DNA of 64,000 nucleotides from Hymenolepis diminuta (Eukaryota; Platyhelminthes; Cestoda; Cyclophyllidea; Hymenolepididae). A model generated the notes under the pieces. That model was not told the origin of the DNA. It saw nothing but the letters and a program-made list of their open reading frames with translations, and searched no databases. The position numbers were made by a program, and so were the translations under genes. Position 1 is the first letter of the stretch. Each line of letters opens with the position of its first letter. Positions 28,701 to 37,450 of this stretch are shown piece by piece. Location of the stretch: assembly GCA_900708905.1 (NCBI GenBank), contig CAADRB010000056.1, positions 502,187-566,186 of the forward strand. Reading direction: 5' to 3'.

Positions 28701-30689
28701 ACTTGCATATTCGTTGAAGGCATTGTTCTTTTCACCTTCCTCATATTTCTCCCGTTCGCTTGGCGGTAGATCTTGCTTGTGTATCACAAGAGCCTTTCCT
28801 CCTTCACCTGAAGTTCAAAGAAGGTAAAAGAGATTAAATTCAATCAATGCAAAATTATTAAATTGAAATTAGAATAATGCATAAATTAAAGTCCCAATGA
28901 GGAGATAATTATTGTACAATAGGAAGTGCCTTAGTCATTTAAACGAATGCAAAATTGCAGAATATACAATGGCACATTGCAGTCCTTAGATTATCATTAT
29001 TCAACATGAATTCCAACAAGTAAGTTAATTTCAGCTAAGCTCTAACAGTTGGGAGTTTTAATACAAATACTTCGAATCGATTGACAACTCTCGATTAACA
29101 CCCTTAAGTGGCAAAAATAGAACCACACTGAATAAAGGAAGGGAAAGCTGAAACATTTATTATGAGCCATTTCTCTGATTTTATTAGCCTCCGACTCATA
29201 AACCCATAAAACAACTTGCTCAATTCAGCATTGATTAATAAGCGAAAAGCCCTGATTTTGGAATATGTAAATCAGTCTTAAGAGGAACAGCAAACTTGCC
29301 CTGCTGACTGGGTCGTATTAAGGGGCCAGCTTGCCAATACGAGTTTGGTACGCTCTGATACACCAGAACAGTAGTTGAGGGATGGTAAATAACACATACA
29401 ATAACCGGCCAATGTGCACTTCCGGTAAATCAGAGGTTACAAGATCGATATTAATCAATGCACATTCGATGAAGTGAATGACGAATCACATTTATTAATT
29501 CCGGGTAATAAGAGAGGTAGTGGGATGCAAATTTCTCATACAAGCAACCAAGAGATATCTCTTCTCTACCCAAGTCAATCGTTATTGACACTACTCTTGA
29601 TGGGAATTTATTTAAGTGAAAGGTAAAAATGATAATCACATGCAAAATTTGATACCTAAACGGTACCATAAATGCCAAAGTTCATGAAAAATGACGAAGA
29701 GCACCAGAAATTGCAACGTGTATTTTAGCGATGATATCATCGTTAACTGTGATACAAGGGGTCATATATACTCACAATAAATTGTAACCAGCCTGCCAAA
29801 ATTTACATTGAACCAACATTCTTAACTGTACTGGCTTTGAAAAGAGTATTTAAAAAATCATACAATACTACCCTGCAATGTCATAGAAAAGAAAGTTAAT
29901 ATCACAGATACGAATTAAAACAGACTATTTTTAGGGCACTTCAACGTGGAAATGAAATAAAGGGATCTTAAGTAAAAAACAGAAATAACTAACCTCTTGT
30001 CTCAAAATCATTTTGATACATTAAAATCAATAATAAAAGCTGATCTTCCGTAGTAAAAATTGGCAAAAAATAATAAATAATCTACCAGGTCCTTTTGACA
30101 ATGATGTAGAAATTTCCGGAGGTCGTCGAGGGGTAAGATAAAATGGAATTCCACCATCATCCGGTTCATCTTTGACCTGTTCAACTTGATTATCCTGAAG
30201 ATTGGCATCAGCGTTCATATTATCCGGAACCGCCAAATTAGCCTGTTGCTGTTTTTCATCCTCCTTCGCGGCCTCATGAATAGCTTGCAGGGCATCTTGT
30301 GCAATTCGAGCATTTTCAGGTAGGGGTCCATCTGGAATATTTCCGCCACCATCTGCTCCTATACCGAAGTGTTTCTCTACAGCTGCTGGTTGATGAGGAC
30401 CTCTATGCTCTTTAACAAAATCTGCAAGTTGGTCTGGAACAATGGCGACAACATTATTATTGTTATTATCTTGAAATGGATTGTTGTTGTCCCTATCGCG
30501 ATCTTTTGCCAAAGCTAACGGGACTTCTACTCGAGGTTCCCGAGGATTTACATTATCGGCGGAGGGAATGGGTGCGTAAATTCGTTTAGGAGCATGATAC
30601 CGAGCGAGAAAAAAGAATATTACAAAGATTCCTAGAAAACCACCTAATATCAACTGCTTTTTCGGTCTTCGAAAAAATACAGTTTTCAT
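4634..30689 (-). CDS. GALNT: Polypeptide N-acetylgalactosaminyltransferase, 11 exons, 709 aa
   Basis: The enzyme transfers GalNAc from UDP-GalNAc to Ser/Thr of proteins in the Golgi, the first step of mucin-type O-glycosylation. Exons in order are 30689-30086, 28807-28654, 22747-22581, 21243-21079, 12688-12475, 10514-10397, 9535-9344, 7535-7407, 7330-7226, 4994-4863 and 4783-4634. All junctions are GT-AG and phases add up to 710 codons with the stop. Residues 13-29 form a type II signal anchor, followed by a long Asn/Gln-rich stem to about 250. The GT-A catalytic domain shows FHNEAW near 271, the metal-binding D356-S-H358, the [10 protein letters not shown] block at 464-473 and H492 of GHIFR. 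Residues 580-700 form a ricin-type lectin domain with CHNGGGNQ and [10 protein letters not shown] repeats. Length is normal for the family. Orthology to one numbered GALNT was not assigned. Introns run from 76 bp to 8.4 kb and carry transposon remnants. Confidence 0.97.
4863..4994 (-). CDS. GALNT: GALNT exon 10: ricin lectin repeat beta
   Basis: Encodes residues 617-660: [18 protein letters not shown] and [16 protein letters not shown], the second lectin repeat. The acceptor TTGTAG was preferred over the nearer TTGAG because it restores the family's hydrophobic lead-in. It is too short to stand out as an open frame and was found by extending the gene. Confidence 0.93.
7226..7330 (-). CDS. GALNT: GALNT exon 9: ricin lectin repeat alpha
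   Basis: Encodes residues 582-616 starting [13 protein letters not shown] and ending CHNGGGNQ, the CLD-like and QxW-type elements of the first ricin B repeat. Splice sites TTTTAG and GTAATA are phase 0. Confidence 0.95.
7407..7535 (-). CDS. GALNT: GALNT exon 8: linker to the lectin domain
   Basis: Encodes residues 539-581, with the conserved [18 protein letters not shown] segment that joins the catalytic and lectin domains. It is phase 0 at both ends and is separated from exon 9 by only 76 bp. Confidence 0.95.
9243..9298. repeat. Perfect 13-bp inverted repeat in GALNT intron 7
   Basis: The arms TAACAGGGTTGTC (9243-9255) and GACAACCCTGTTA (9286-9298) are exact complements around a 30-base loop. 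The structure lies 45 bases downstream of the exon 7 donor in transcript sense. Confidence 0.75.
9344..9535 (-). CDS. GALNT: GALNT exon 7: WMCGG and third metal ligand
   Basis: Encodes residues 475-538: [20 protein letters not shown] with H492 as the third metal ligand, then the helical segment that closes the catalytic domain. The acceptor is TTGTAG and the donor GTGAGT, both phase 0. Confidence 0.96.
9828..9887 (+). repeat. Dispersed repeat fragment (family B)
   Basis: Contains GGTCAGTAATCTCAGGACAT followed by CGAGGACA and an AATTCATTCC-like tail. The same core appears at 14770-14812 and inverted at 48128-48195. No coding potential is seen; the family is unidentified. Confidence 0.4.
9940..10172. 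other. Assembly gap of 233 N
   Basis: A run of N inside GALNT intron 6, between exons 6 and 7. Splice phases on both sides match without an extra exon, so no coding loss is required. Open frames drawn through it are artefacts. Confidence 0.99.
10397..10514 (-). CDS. GALNT: GALNT exon 6: Gal/GalNAc-T motif
   Basis: Encodes residues 435-474: [13 protein letters not shown], then [18 protein letters not shown], the signature donor and acceptor-binding block of polypeptide GalNAc-transferases. It ends in phase 0 at GTAAGT. Confidence 0.97.
12475..12688 (-). CDS. GALNT: GALNT exon 5: middle of the catalytic domain
   Basis: Encodes residues 364-434, beginning [13 protein letters not shown] and including [15 protein letters not shown] and [15 protein letters not shown]. 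It follows an 8.4 kb intron; the acceptor is TTTTAG and the donor GTAAGT. The open frame on the opposite strand here is a shadow. Confidence 0.96.
14770..14812 (+). repeat. Dispersed repeat fragment (family B)
   Basis: TAATAATCTCAAGATATCGC followed by GGACATGAATTTGC matches the core of the copies at 9828-9887 and, inverted, at 48128-48195. Confidence 0.4.
15940..16985 (-). mobile_element. Decayed non-LTR (LINE-type) reverse transcriptase
   Basis: Reading the minus strand, pieces of a reverse transcriptase appear in order although frames shift and stops intervene. They are [11 protein letters not shown] near 16845 (the fingers motif usually QxGFRxxRST), [10 protein letters not shown] near 16780, a KRGIR piece near 16640 corresponding to the RQGDPLSP box, [10 protein letters not shown] near 16475 (the catalytic YxDD box, normally YADD), FTFLGSPV near 16290, and a frame ending at a TGA at 15940-15942. 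The set and order are typical of RTE- or jockey-like LINEs; the clade cannot be fixed by eye. It lies in the sense of GALNT transcription inside intron 4 and cannot be functional. Confidence 0.8.
17209..17427 (-). pseudogene. Unexplained 72-codon open frame in GALNT intron 4
   Basis: The product is rich in Trp, Pro, His and charged residues (for example [18 protein letters not shown]) and its composition is more protein-like than the AT-driven frames around it. I do not recognise it. There is no acceptor or partner exon that would join it to GALNT, whose phases close without it. It could be the tail of a transposon protein or a fragment of a retro-copied gene; it sits just beyond the 5' side of the LINE remnant. 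Confidence 0.3.
18124..18240 (+). repeat. SINE-like tRNA-derived repeat, degenerate copy
   Basis: Begins CCAGTAGCGCAGTGGTCAAT, like a tRNA A-box region, and continues through GCACATCCAGTGACGCGGAT to CATGGTTAATTTCGGTCAG, matching the order of blocks in the best copy at 60091-60205. The B-box is badly eroded here. Confidence 0.55.
20734..20770. repeat. Near-perfect inverted repeat in GALNT intron 4
   Basis: CGTTTCTAACCCT and AGGGTCAGAAACG pair with one mismatch around a short AAAGGGGTTAA-type loop that can extend the stem. A hairpin is likely in single-stranded form; function is unknown. Confidence 0.6.
21079..21243 (-). CDS. GALNT: GALNT exon 4: metal-binding DSH
   Basis: Encodes residues 309-363. 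It contains the [15 protein letters not shown] helix and [11 protein letters not shown], where D356 and H358 form the DxH manganese site of the family. Splice sites CTCTAG and GTGAGT are canonical. Confidence 0.96.
22581..22747 (-). CDS. GALNT: GALNT exon 3: start of the GT-A fold
   Basis: Encodes residues 253-308 with the CHTFSY cysteine segment, [20 protein letters not shown] and EIILVDDAS, the nucleotide-binding first half of the catalytic domain. The acceptor is TTCTAG and the donor GTAAGT. Confidence 0.96.
22748..28653 (-). other. GALNT intron 2 (5.9 kb)
   Basis: AT-rich intron with only short, featureless open frames. One inverted SINE-like fragment is recognisable near 24430-24500. 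I see no missed exon: the flanking phases (2 and 2) join directly. Confidence 0.7.
24430..24500 (-). repeat. SINE-like repeat, inverted degenerate copy
   Basis: On the minus strand it reads GTGCGTCAGTGGCCCATTGG, then TCACCATACACGTTTGCC, and a B-box-like GAGTTCAAGTCTC. This matches the A-box, CGTCTGCC and B-box order of the copies at 60091 and 45401. Confidence 0.5.
28654..28807 (-). CDS. GALNT: GALNT exon 2: end of stem
   Basis: Encodes residues 202-252, including [19 protein letters not shown], the family's usual lead-in to the catalytic domain. The acceptor is CTTCAG and the donor GTAAGTG; the exon starts in phase 1 and ends in phase 2, matching its neighbours. Confidence 0.95.
29411..29470 (+). 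repeat. SINE-like repeat fragment in GALNT intron 1
   Basis: GTGCACTTCCGGTAAATCAG, then AGGTTACAAGATCGAT, parallels GTGCACTTCTGCCAGGTCAG followed by the B-box in the copy at 60091-60205. It is short and diverged. Confidence 0.45.
30086..30689 (-). CDS. GALNT: GALNT exon 1: cytoplasmic tail, signal anchor, stem
   Basis: Encodes residues 1-201 plus one base. A short basic tail (FFRRPKK) precedes a hydrophobic helix of about 17 residues ([17 protein letters not shown]), then a charged, Asn/Gln/Pro-rich stem that includes a run of five Asn. The donor follows codon 201 at the coding GGACCTG boundary, intron base 30085. The start is chosen because it places the basic tail directly before the anchor, and because an acceptor-like TTATTTTAG lies six bases upstream. 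Coding stops at the donor; the frame read further is intron. Confidence 0.95.
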
Positions 30690-30695
30690 TATGAT

Positions 30696-30697
30696 CT
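30696..30697 (-). promoter_or_regulatory. Splice-acceptor-like site before the GALNT start
   Basis: On the minus strand TTATTTTAG ends six bases before the ATG at 30689. It could receive a spliced leader in trans or close a 5' UTR intron. The other main genes in the window have similar sites. Confidence 0.4.
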
Positions 30698-31484
30698 AAA
30701 ATAATAATATGTAGAAAATAAGTTAATAGCTGAATCTTCAAAGAATTAAATTATTAAATTCATAGTTTGCACTATTTTACTTAAGCAAAATTTAATTACA
30801 CGAAAATCAAAACAGATATAATCTAAAATTTTAAAAATTTCATCTTTTAGGATTTCAAGTGTTAGAATTCTAATATTTGGGATTTTTTCAGGTATCTTAA
30901 ACGAATATAAAAGTAATTTTTTCCGTAGAATTCATAAAACTTACATTTAAGGCACGTAGGTGAACCGAAATGACAACTACACACGAGTTTGTTCGTGTAA
31001 GTAATGTGTAGGATCAACGACCTTTAACTTGACCTATCCATAGTAAAACAAATATCTAAAGATGTCACTTTATTTATTACATAAAATGGCAAAAGATAAA
31101 CTAGATTTTTTACAAAGCAATTTTAAATTGCTCTTTTTAAAGCTTTAGTTATCTGAGTAAATGTTTCAGAAGTTTTAACAAACATTGAACTAGAAGAAAT
31201 TATTTAACATCTTACAAAATAGAATTTGGCATTTTGTATAATATAACTACCTTTATATTTATGTTATTTATACTGAAAATGAGATACAATTTATTTTATG
31301 TTTAATTGTTATATTGAAAACTTTCCCAAAATTGTTTTAAGATGCTGAATCATTTCAGAGAAGTGAATGGTCACCCATTGTTATTTATAATAAAATTGCA
31401 ATTATGGAAAAGTTACATTATGAGCACCTGCATATGTTTATTTATATAGGTATGCTACCCATATTAGCACTCATAATATTCTTG
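30698..31484. other. AT-rich spacer upstream of GALNT
   Basis: Presumably contains the GALNT promoter region, but I see no convincing core element; AT-rich tracts are everywhere in this window. No coding frame is supported. Confidence 0.4.
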
Positions 31485-33235
31485 GGGATGAGGTAACAAC
31501 TAACGGCTGGCAGCTAACAACAGGAACAACAGTTACGGAAGTAGAACACAAAGAGTTGTGTAGGCCACCGTTTATTAATCAAATCGTAACGAGGATTCAA
31601 GCGAGTAAGAAAGAGAGATGAGACACAGAAGAGATAGGAGAGAGCCGTAAGAGTCTGCTAATGACAAGCGTACGTGTGAGTAGAAATACATAGACAGTTT
31701 TTATGACTAACTTGCGTAAGAACACTTATGAGAACGTGAGCGCAGATGTACTTTTAAGTGAGAAAAGGTAGTTATAGAGAGGAGGAATCGATAACCGCGC
31801 TTAGACAATGACAGATAGGAGTTTTGATGTTACTGCGACTTCGTGAACGAAAAATCGAAGTATTTTCATAGGGAATGCGAATAAAGAGTAAATCCGGAAA
31901 TTCATAGAGAGCCATCCTTTAGCCTCTTCCCATCCATGAGGTATGCAAAAGCGACACAAATTTTTGGCTGTGAATTGGTCCAAGTGTAACTGTCCAATTT
32001 AAGACAAATGTCTCACTCTTTACGAGGCTGTAGGAATTAGATGAAGGAAACCGAAGCTTGCATATGACGGTAGAATGGTAAACGCAAAAAGGAAGCGAAA
32101 TGGACATCGCAGGATAGCTAACCAAAATGTGCTGAATGGCAAATAATCAATAGAAAATTAAAGATAAGGGGTTATCTTAAAAATATGTAGAGCAGGTAAT
32201 TAAGGGTGAATGGGAAACATAAGAATTTGGAAGGTAGCAGAGTAGGAAATTGTTCGGTTGATTTGTCTCTGGGTTGACAATCGCATTTACTTTGGAATTC
32301 TTCTTCTTTTGTCTACTGATTGGATCAATTTTACTGCATATTGAATGGAAGCAATACGGAGTTGTTGGGATGAAGAGGTTTTGATAGTATTTTTGAAAAC
32401 GGAGGTGAATGGGGTAGTATCTGCTTCGTTGGTAAGGTTATTTTTGTAAATTTTGACGCTTGAAGAACATGACGAAACTTTTTGAAGTTCTGGAGACCTG
32501 GAATTGGTCGGTCGAACTATTGCAGGGTGATGACATGGTGCTGGAGCTGCCTGGTAGAGTTTGTTGTGAATATTGACACTGTATCCAGTTGAGACACTTG
32601 CGGAGGATTTGCAACTTCAGGTTTCTGAGTGTTTTTTCATCATACTCGTCTCTTGCTGATGGCTGGTACTTGTTAGGGCGGTAGTACAGAGTTGGAATCA
32701 TCAGCAATAGATGGAAGTTCTTCGGAATGTTCTCGATTAGAAGTATGAACTGCTCTGTATCAAATTCCACTTCTGGGGTGATTAATGTGGACGCCAAACG
32801 CTGTTCGTTTGAGGGGGATCCGAATCTGAATTATCTCTCTTTTGTGGTAGCGGTTCATTAGCAACTCCATTCATTGACTCCTTGTAGAGCCATTTGCTAA
32901 ATTCTAACTTTGGCTTCTACATGGGCTCCAAGAAAGCAAACGTGAAGTTATCGTAAGGTGTCATGGACGCTTTTGCGAGAAGGTCAAACACGAGCTCGAA
33001 TACTGCTAGTGTTAGATCCTTGAGAAGGCAGGTTAATTGTACTTGTTGGTTGGTTATTTCTTAAGCGCAAAACTATGTGTCGAGGGATAACAAAGCCTCC
33101 GAGATATTGAGTTTATTGAATCTGGAAATAGGGAGATCGTCTGCCACTGCAGATCAGAAAACTGCGGGTTCCTACAGGGTCACCTGTTTGTTGAGGTTAG
33201 GGTAACAACTAACGGCTAGCATCTAACAACAATCC
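31485..33235 (-). mobile_element. LTR-like element enclosing a frameshifted reading frame
   Basis: A repeat beginning TGGGGATGAGGTAACAACTA at 31485 runs to about 31800. A short second copy of its edge (GGTAACAACTAACGGCTAGC) lies near 33205, in the same orientation, as expected if 31485-31800 is the 3' repeat and the 5' repeat was truncated to about 40 bases. Between them the minus strand carries a protein-like sequence broken by frameshifts and stops: AVFELVFDLLAKAS near 32980, FSKWLYKES near 32885, the 119-codon frame 32797-32438, and LRIASIQYAVKLIQSVDKRR near 32340. I see no reverse transcriptase, protease or zinc knuckle. The coding part may be an unfamiliar Gag or a captured host gene fragment. 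The repeat itself is shared with copies at 33770 and 49560. Confidence 0.6.
32438..32797 (-). pseudogene. 119-codon frame inside the LTR-like element
   Basis: The frame reads like real protein (EVEFDTEQFILLIENIPKNF, then tyrosine- and lysine-rich helical sequence, then a Ser-rich tail). It continues upstream only by a frameshift, and downstream coding resumes in another frame, so it is a fragment of a longer decayed gene. I do not recognise the family. Confidence 0.5.
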
Positions 33236-33769
33236 CTCTAGGTCACCAGCGATATTTAAAGCTTTCTTCTAACGGTTTAATCAATTTATTTTAATGCACA
33301 GAAATATCCTTGGAGCCAATTGTTTTCATTTCAAATTTCCCTTTGTAGGTTAAAATAAAGTTCATAATACCATAAACTTATATAAGCAGAAAAATTCTAT
33401 GGAGGTAAAACCTATGCTTCACTTGATATGAATGAGTAAATATTACATTGTAATAACTAAAGAGCATCTTTCTATGTAGTATCACAAGTTTGCCACTGAA
33501 ATAATGCTGGCTATAATTGACTTGGGACCAATGAAATAAGGGAAAATAAAAACCTTATGCCCAAGGTAGTTAATGCAATAATGACTATCTTATTGACCGT
33601 TTCTCTTTATTGGCTGAATGCCTAAGATTTTAGGATAATTCCGTTAATTTATTCTATTCATACTTACTGGTAATATGTCACGAACAGAATAGGCATGATA
33701 GATTTACTTGTTGGCATGAATACCGTATAGTTCATTTCGAGCAGAACCTTATCTAGTGTAGATTTACAT

Positions 33770-34085
33770 TGTTGGAGAAACACGAACGAAGGTTACCAAA
33801 TTAGGAGTTAAGACTAATAGTTGGCAGCTAACAAAAGGTAAACACAATCCCCTTCAAGCAGAACACTAAGAGTGGAGTGTCAACCAATAATGATTAAAGT
33901 ACGAAAGAGTAGCGGAGAACTGAAAGAGATTGGAGGAAAAGCCCGAGTGAGAGGAGAGAGAACCGTACTAATATATAAGTGGGAGTGTCAGTGCGCTAGT
34001 GCATGTTTATTATATTTTCATAGAGAAAGAGAACCATAAGCGTATGAAGTGGTTTCGAACATCGCTGATCGCGGAACTGAACCTT
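33770..34085 (-). mobile_element. Solo LTR-like repeat
   Basis: Starts TGTTGGAGAAACACG and shares with 31485-31800 the blocks GGCAGCTAACAA, the CAGAACAC(T)AAGAG block, a purine-rich GAAAGAG/GAGAGAG stretch and a GTGGGAGTGTCAGTG-like segment. No coding sequence is attached. The orientation follows that of the element at 31485-33235. Confidence 0.55.
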
Positions 34086-35236
34086 ATCAACTCTTACTCA
34101 AGGACTGCTTAAGTGATTTATTCCACAAATTAAAAGTCTGATGGCTATCAATGATTGATTTAATCTCAACTCAATTTTAATACTATAAATAGGTTCTAAA
34201 TTATGCCAATAAATTTGACTAAAAGATCTGATAAATTTTTTGCCTCATTTTTTTATTTAATCAGTCAGTTTATGATCTGATAAAGTTTATTGTCTTCTTA
34301 CAGTATTGATTTAAAATTTTTCTATCTTAACGTCGACCCTTATTACTGTTTGGCATTCCTCTGCTTTATTTTCCTTATGACATAGACATTTAATGGTCAT
34401 GAGTTTATTTTTAACGCAAAACATTACCAGTACGACCGAGTAATTGCTTTATAGTTGTCTTACCACCTGTCCGACGGCGTCAATATCGATGGAAAATGAT
34501 GCCGAAGGATTGTGATATAACAGTCGAATTAGGATTCATTTGGATACATCTGTCAGGTCATCCATAAATATTTAATATATTCGAAATAATGGCACAAACT
34601 TTTGCTCTTATTTGGAGTATAGAGTAGTGAGATGTTCTTTGACAATTTTTCACTTTATATCCTCATCGTATTTACTCCTGATCCCCTTATTTAATGACAA
34701 CTTCATTCTGTCTGAATATAAGTGCATTTGACTAGCAATTTATCAATCAATTTCAGTTTCATCATCAGTGGTTTGCCATTATTAAAGGTAGAAGGTTTTT
34801 CTTAACGTTTTAAAGCCAGTACATTGTCAGTGATTCTAACTTTTCAGATTGAAAATAAACAGTACTGGCAACTAATTTCAGGATGCTGGATCTGATAAAG
34901 CGCGTGATAATTAACAGGCGTGGTCACCATCTACCAACCGTCATACTAAGAAGTATTTATGTTTACTAGTCATTTTTGCCTAGTAAACAACTCCTTCAGC
35001 CCTTGCTTAATAACCGTATATAAGTTCACGTCTGGTTCAAGATTGGTGAAAGTAACATTTTAACTTGCTCTAAGGGTACGTTTTCTGTGATTTTGGATTG
35101 ATTCAATTTTATAATGACATCTGCATCGATGATTTACGCATGCAATACTCTAATATTCTGCCCTGCATTATTTAATGCCGCATATATTAACCCATCAATA
35201 AGGTTTTAAAAGCTTTATCCTTTCTTTCAATTTAGA
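34086..35236. other. Intergenic spacer before the pseudouridine gene
   Basis: No supported gene. It should hold the promoter or an upstream outron of the gene starting at 35237. An acceptor TTTCAATTTAG ends two bases before that start codon. Confidence 0.45.
35234..35235 (+). promoter_or_regulatory. Splice-acceptor-like site before the pseudouridine gene start
   Basis: TTTCTTTCAATTTAG ends one base before the ATG at 35237. The pyrimidine tract is good, so a spliced leader or a 5' UTR exon probably joins here. Confidence 0.5.
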
Positions 35237-37409
35237 ATGCTTTGCCTTTATCATCTCTCTAAACCGGTACTAAAGAAATATTCAGCAACACATATTCATC
35301 GTTTCAAACGTTCATTCACCACGGCTGCATCAAAGTTCCTATGCGTTTCTGAGGAAGTTAGAGAAGCAGTATCTTCAGGTCGTGCAGTAGTTGCACTGGA
35401 GAGTACTATCTTAACCCACGGTTTACCTCCCGATCGGGCCCTGAAACTTGCTACAGATGCGGAGGCAACTCTGAGATCTTATGGAGCCATCCCAGCAACA
35501 GTTGCCGTTATGGATTCACGTATTCGTGTTGGTCTATCACCATCTGACATTGAACGTCTAATTGATGCTTCTGCCCAAGGTAAAGCTAAAAAAGTCGCAA
35601 TCCGCGATCTTCCATTCGCTCTTAACTGCAAGGACTCTAGGCGAGTCTTCGGCACCACAGTCTCTGCTACTTCATTTGCTGCACATCTATCAGGTAATCA
35701 CCTATTTAAGTAGTATACATACACATCAACTTGTAAGCTAGCACGGTTTTTGTGTGTTTAATATAGGTATTCGTGTATTTGCTACCGGTGGCACGGGTGG
35801 TGTGCATCGTGGAGCTGAGACAAACATGGATGTCTCTTCTGACATTCTGGCTCTTCAATCTATTCCTGTTGCTGTCGTATCGGCTGGTGTGAAATCAATA
35901 TTGGACATTCCAAAGACCCTTGAAGTACTAGAGACAAAAGCAGTAACAATCGCAAGTGTGGGAACTGACATATTTCCGGCATTCTTCGTAAGGAATTCCG
36001 GTTGCAAGTCTCCGGGAAGAGTTGACACTCCAGAAGAGGCTGCAAACCTTTTTGCAACATCCCTGGCTATTCGACCGTCTTCTGGAATGCTTATCGCCTT
36101 ACCGATCCCAGAGAAAATGCAAGCTGTGGGGGAGGCAATATCTCAAGCCATCGAGCAAGCTCATAATGAGTCAGTGAAGAACAATATTTCTGGAGCTGAT
36201 GTTACTCCCTTTATGCTTGAAAGAGTCCGACAGCTCACAGGAGACTCATCGCTTGAAGCTAACGTCCACCTTGTTTTAAACAACGCCAAATTCGCCGCCC
36301 AAACGGCTGTAAGACTAGCGGAACTTGTGAATGGACCACCAGGAAATCAGAACAGTACCTCAAAGGAGGACCGTCCTCAGATCGTTGTAGTTGGTGGATC
36401 GAACGTAGATATGGCGATCAAGCTGAAATCAGAGAAAATAAAGACTACTAAAGATATCTACCCTCCAGCAAGTTATCCTGGAATAGTTGAAATACTAGGA
36501 GGAGGCGGAGTTGGTCGAAATGTTGCTGAAGCTGTTGGAAGACTGTCCTCATCCCACCTCTTTCTGACAGCTGTTTCTAATGACTCTGACGGAAAGAATT
36601 TGTTCAAACACCATCCATTTATCTCTTGGAAGACTGCACCCACATTGGCTTCCTCATCGCGCACTGCAAGATACATCGGAGTTCTCAATCCAACTGGCGA
36701 GCTGCTATTTGGCGTAGCAGATATGGAAATTCATAAACAAGTAACAGCGGAATTTGTTGAACGTGAGCTCCAAAATGTCGAATTTTCCGCTCTCAAGGTT
36801 ATTTGCTCTGATGGAAATGTAGATGTGGAGACGTTGAAAAAACTGACTTTGCTAGCTCAATCTCACAAAGTTCCATTCTGGTATGAGCCGACAGATCTGC
36901 ACAAATGCACAAAGATTATAGATGCTACTAAACAGGGTAGCTCTATTGATGCAATATCTCCGAATATGACAGAACTCAAAACGATATTTGAAAGAGTCGT
37001 TGGAAAAAAGCTAGAAGTTAATCAAACCTCCACAACTTCATTAACAAGCTGTGCCAATGAAATAAGGAAGAACCTATTGAATCTAGCAACCAACTGGATA
37101 GTAAAAATGGGAAGAAATGGAGTCATATTTGTCAATCAAGCCGAGTCCTACCACATTACATCTCCAGTTGTGGATCAAACCTCAATAGCAAGCGTCTCCG
37201 GTGCAGGAGATACCTCCGTGGGGGCAATGCTGTACCTTCATTACGTTAAAAATTGGCCCTGGAAGAAAACTCTGATTGGTGGAATGAGAGCGGCAGAGCT
37301 TTCGTTGGGGTGTAAGAATCCCGTCCCTGATACACTTCGAACCTCTATATTTGAAAATGAATATGACTTTGAGAAATGGTCACAGAAGATTAAACTAAGT
37401 AAACTATGA
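35237..37409 (+). CDS. Fused pseudouridine-5'-phosphate glycosidase / pseudouridine kinase
   Basis: Two exons, 35237-35693 and 35767-37409, joined over a 73 bp GT-AG intron, give 699 residues. The C-terminal half phosphorylates pseudouridine and the N-terminal half splits the product into uracil and ribose 5-phosphate. Residues 36-335 are the PsuG domain: VALESTILTHGLP with catalytic E55, a Lys at 119 before RDLPF, IRVFATGGTGGVHRGAE at the exon junction, D174 in NMDVSSD, K195 in AGVKSILDI, and NNAKFAAQ near 324. Residues 355-680 are a PfkB-family kinase: VVVGGSNVDM, the SPNMTEL segment, and SGAGDTSVGA with catalytic base D634. Residues 1-31 are basic and Ser/Thr-rich, like a mitochondrial presequence, yet the protein ends in SKL, a type 1 peroxisomal signal. 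Introns and base composition argue against bacterial contamination. The SR of the usual KxSRRD stretch is replaced by AI. Confidence 0.97.
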
Positions 37410-37444
37410 AATACATTATCTGTTTATCTCTTAAAGCATTAGTT

Positions 37445-37450
37445 AATAAA
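37445..37450 (+). terminator. Polyadenylation signal AATAAA
   Basis: The hexamer starts 36 bases after the stop codon of the pseudouridine gene, followed by T-rich sequence. This would give a very short 3' UTR. Confidence 0.6.

Noticed and set aside
35237..37409. Bacterial contamination or recent horizontal transfer of the PsuG/PsuK gene
   Set aside because: The gene has a 73 bp GT-AG intron, host-like base composition, an adjacent acceptor site and an AATAAA signal. The fusion is also known from other eukaryotes.
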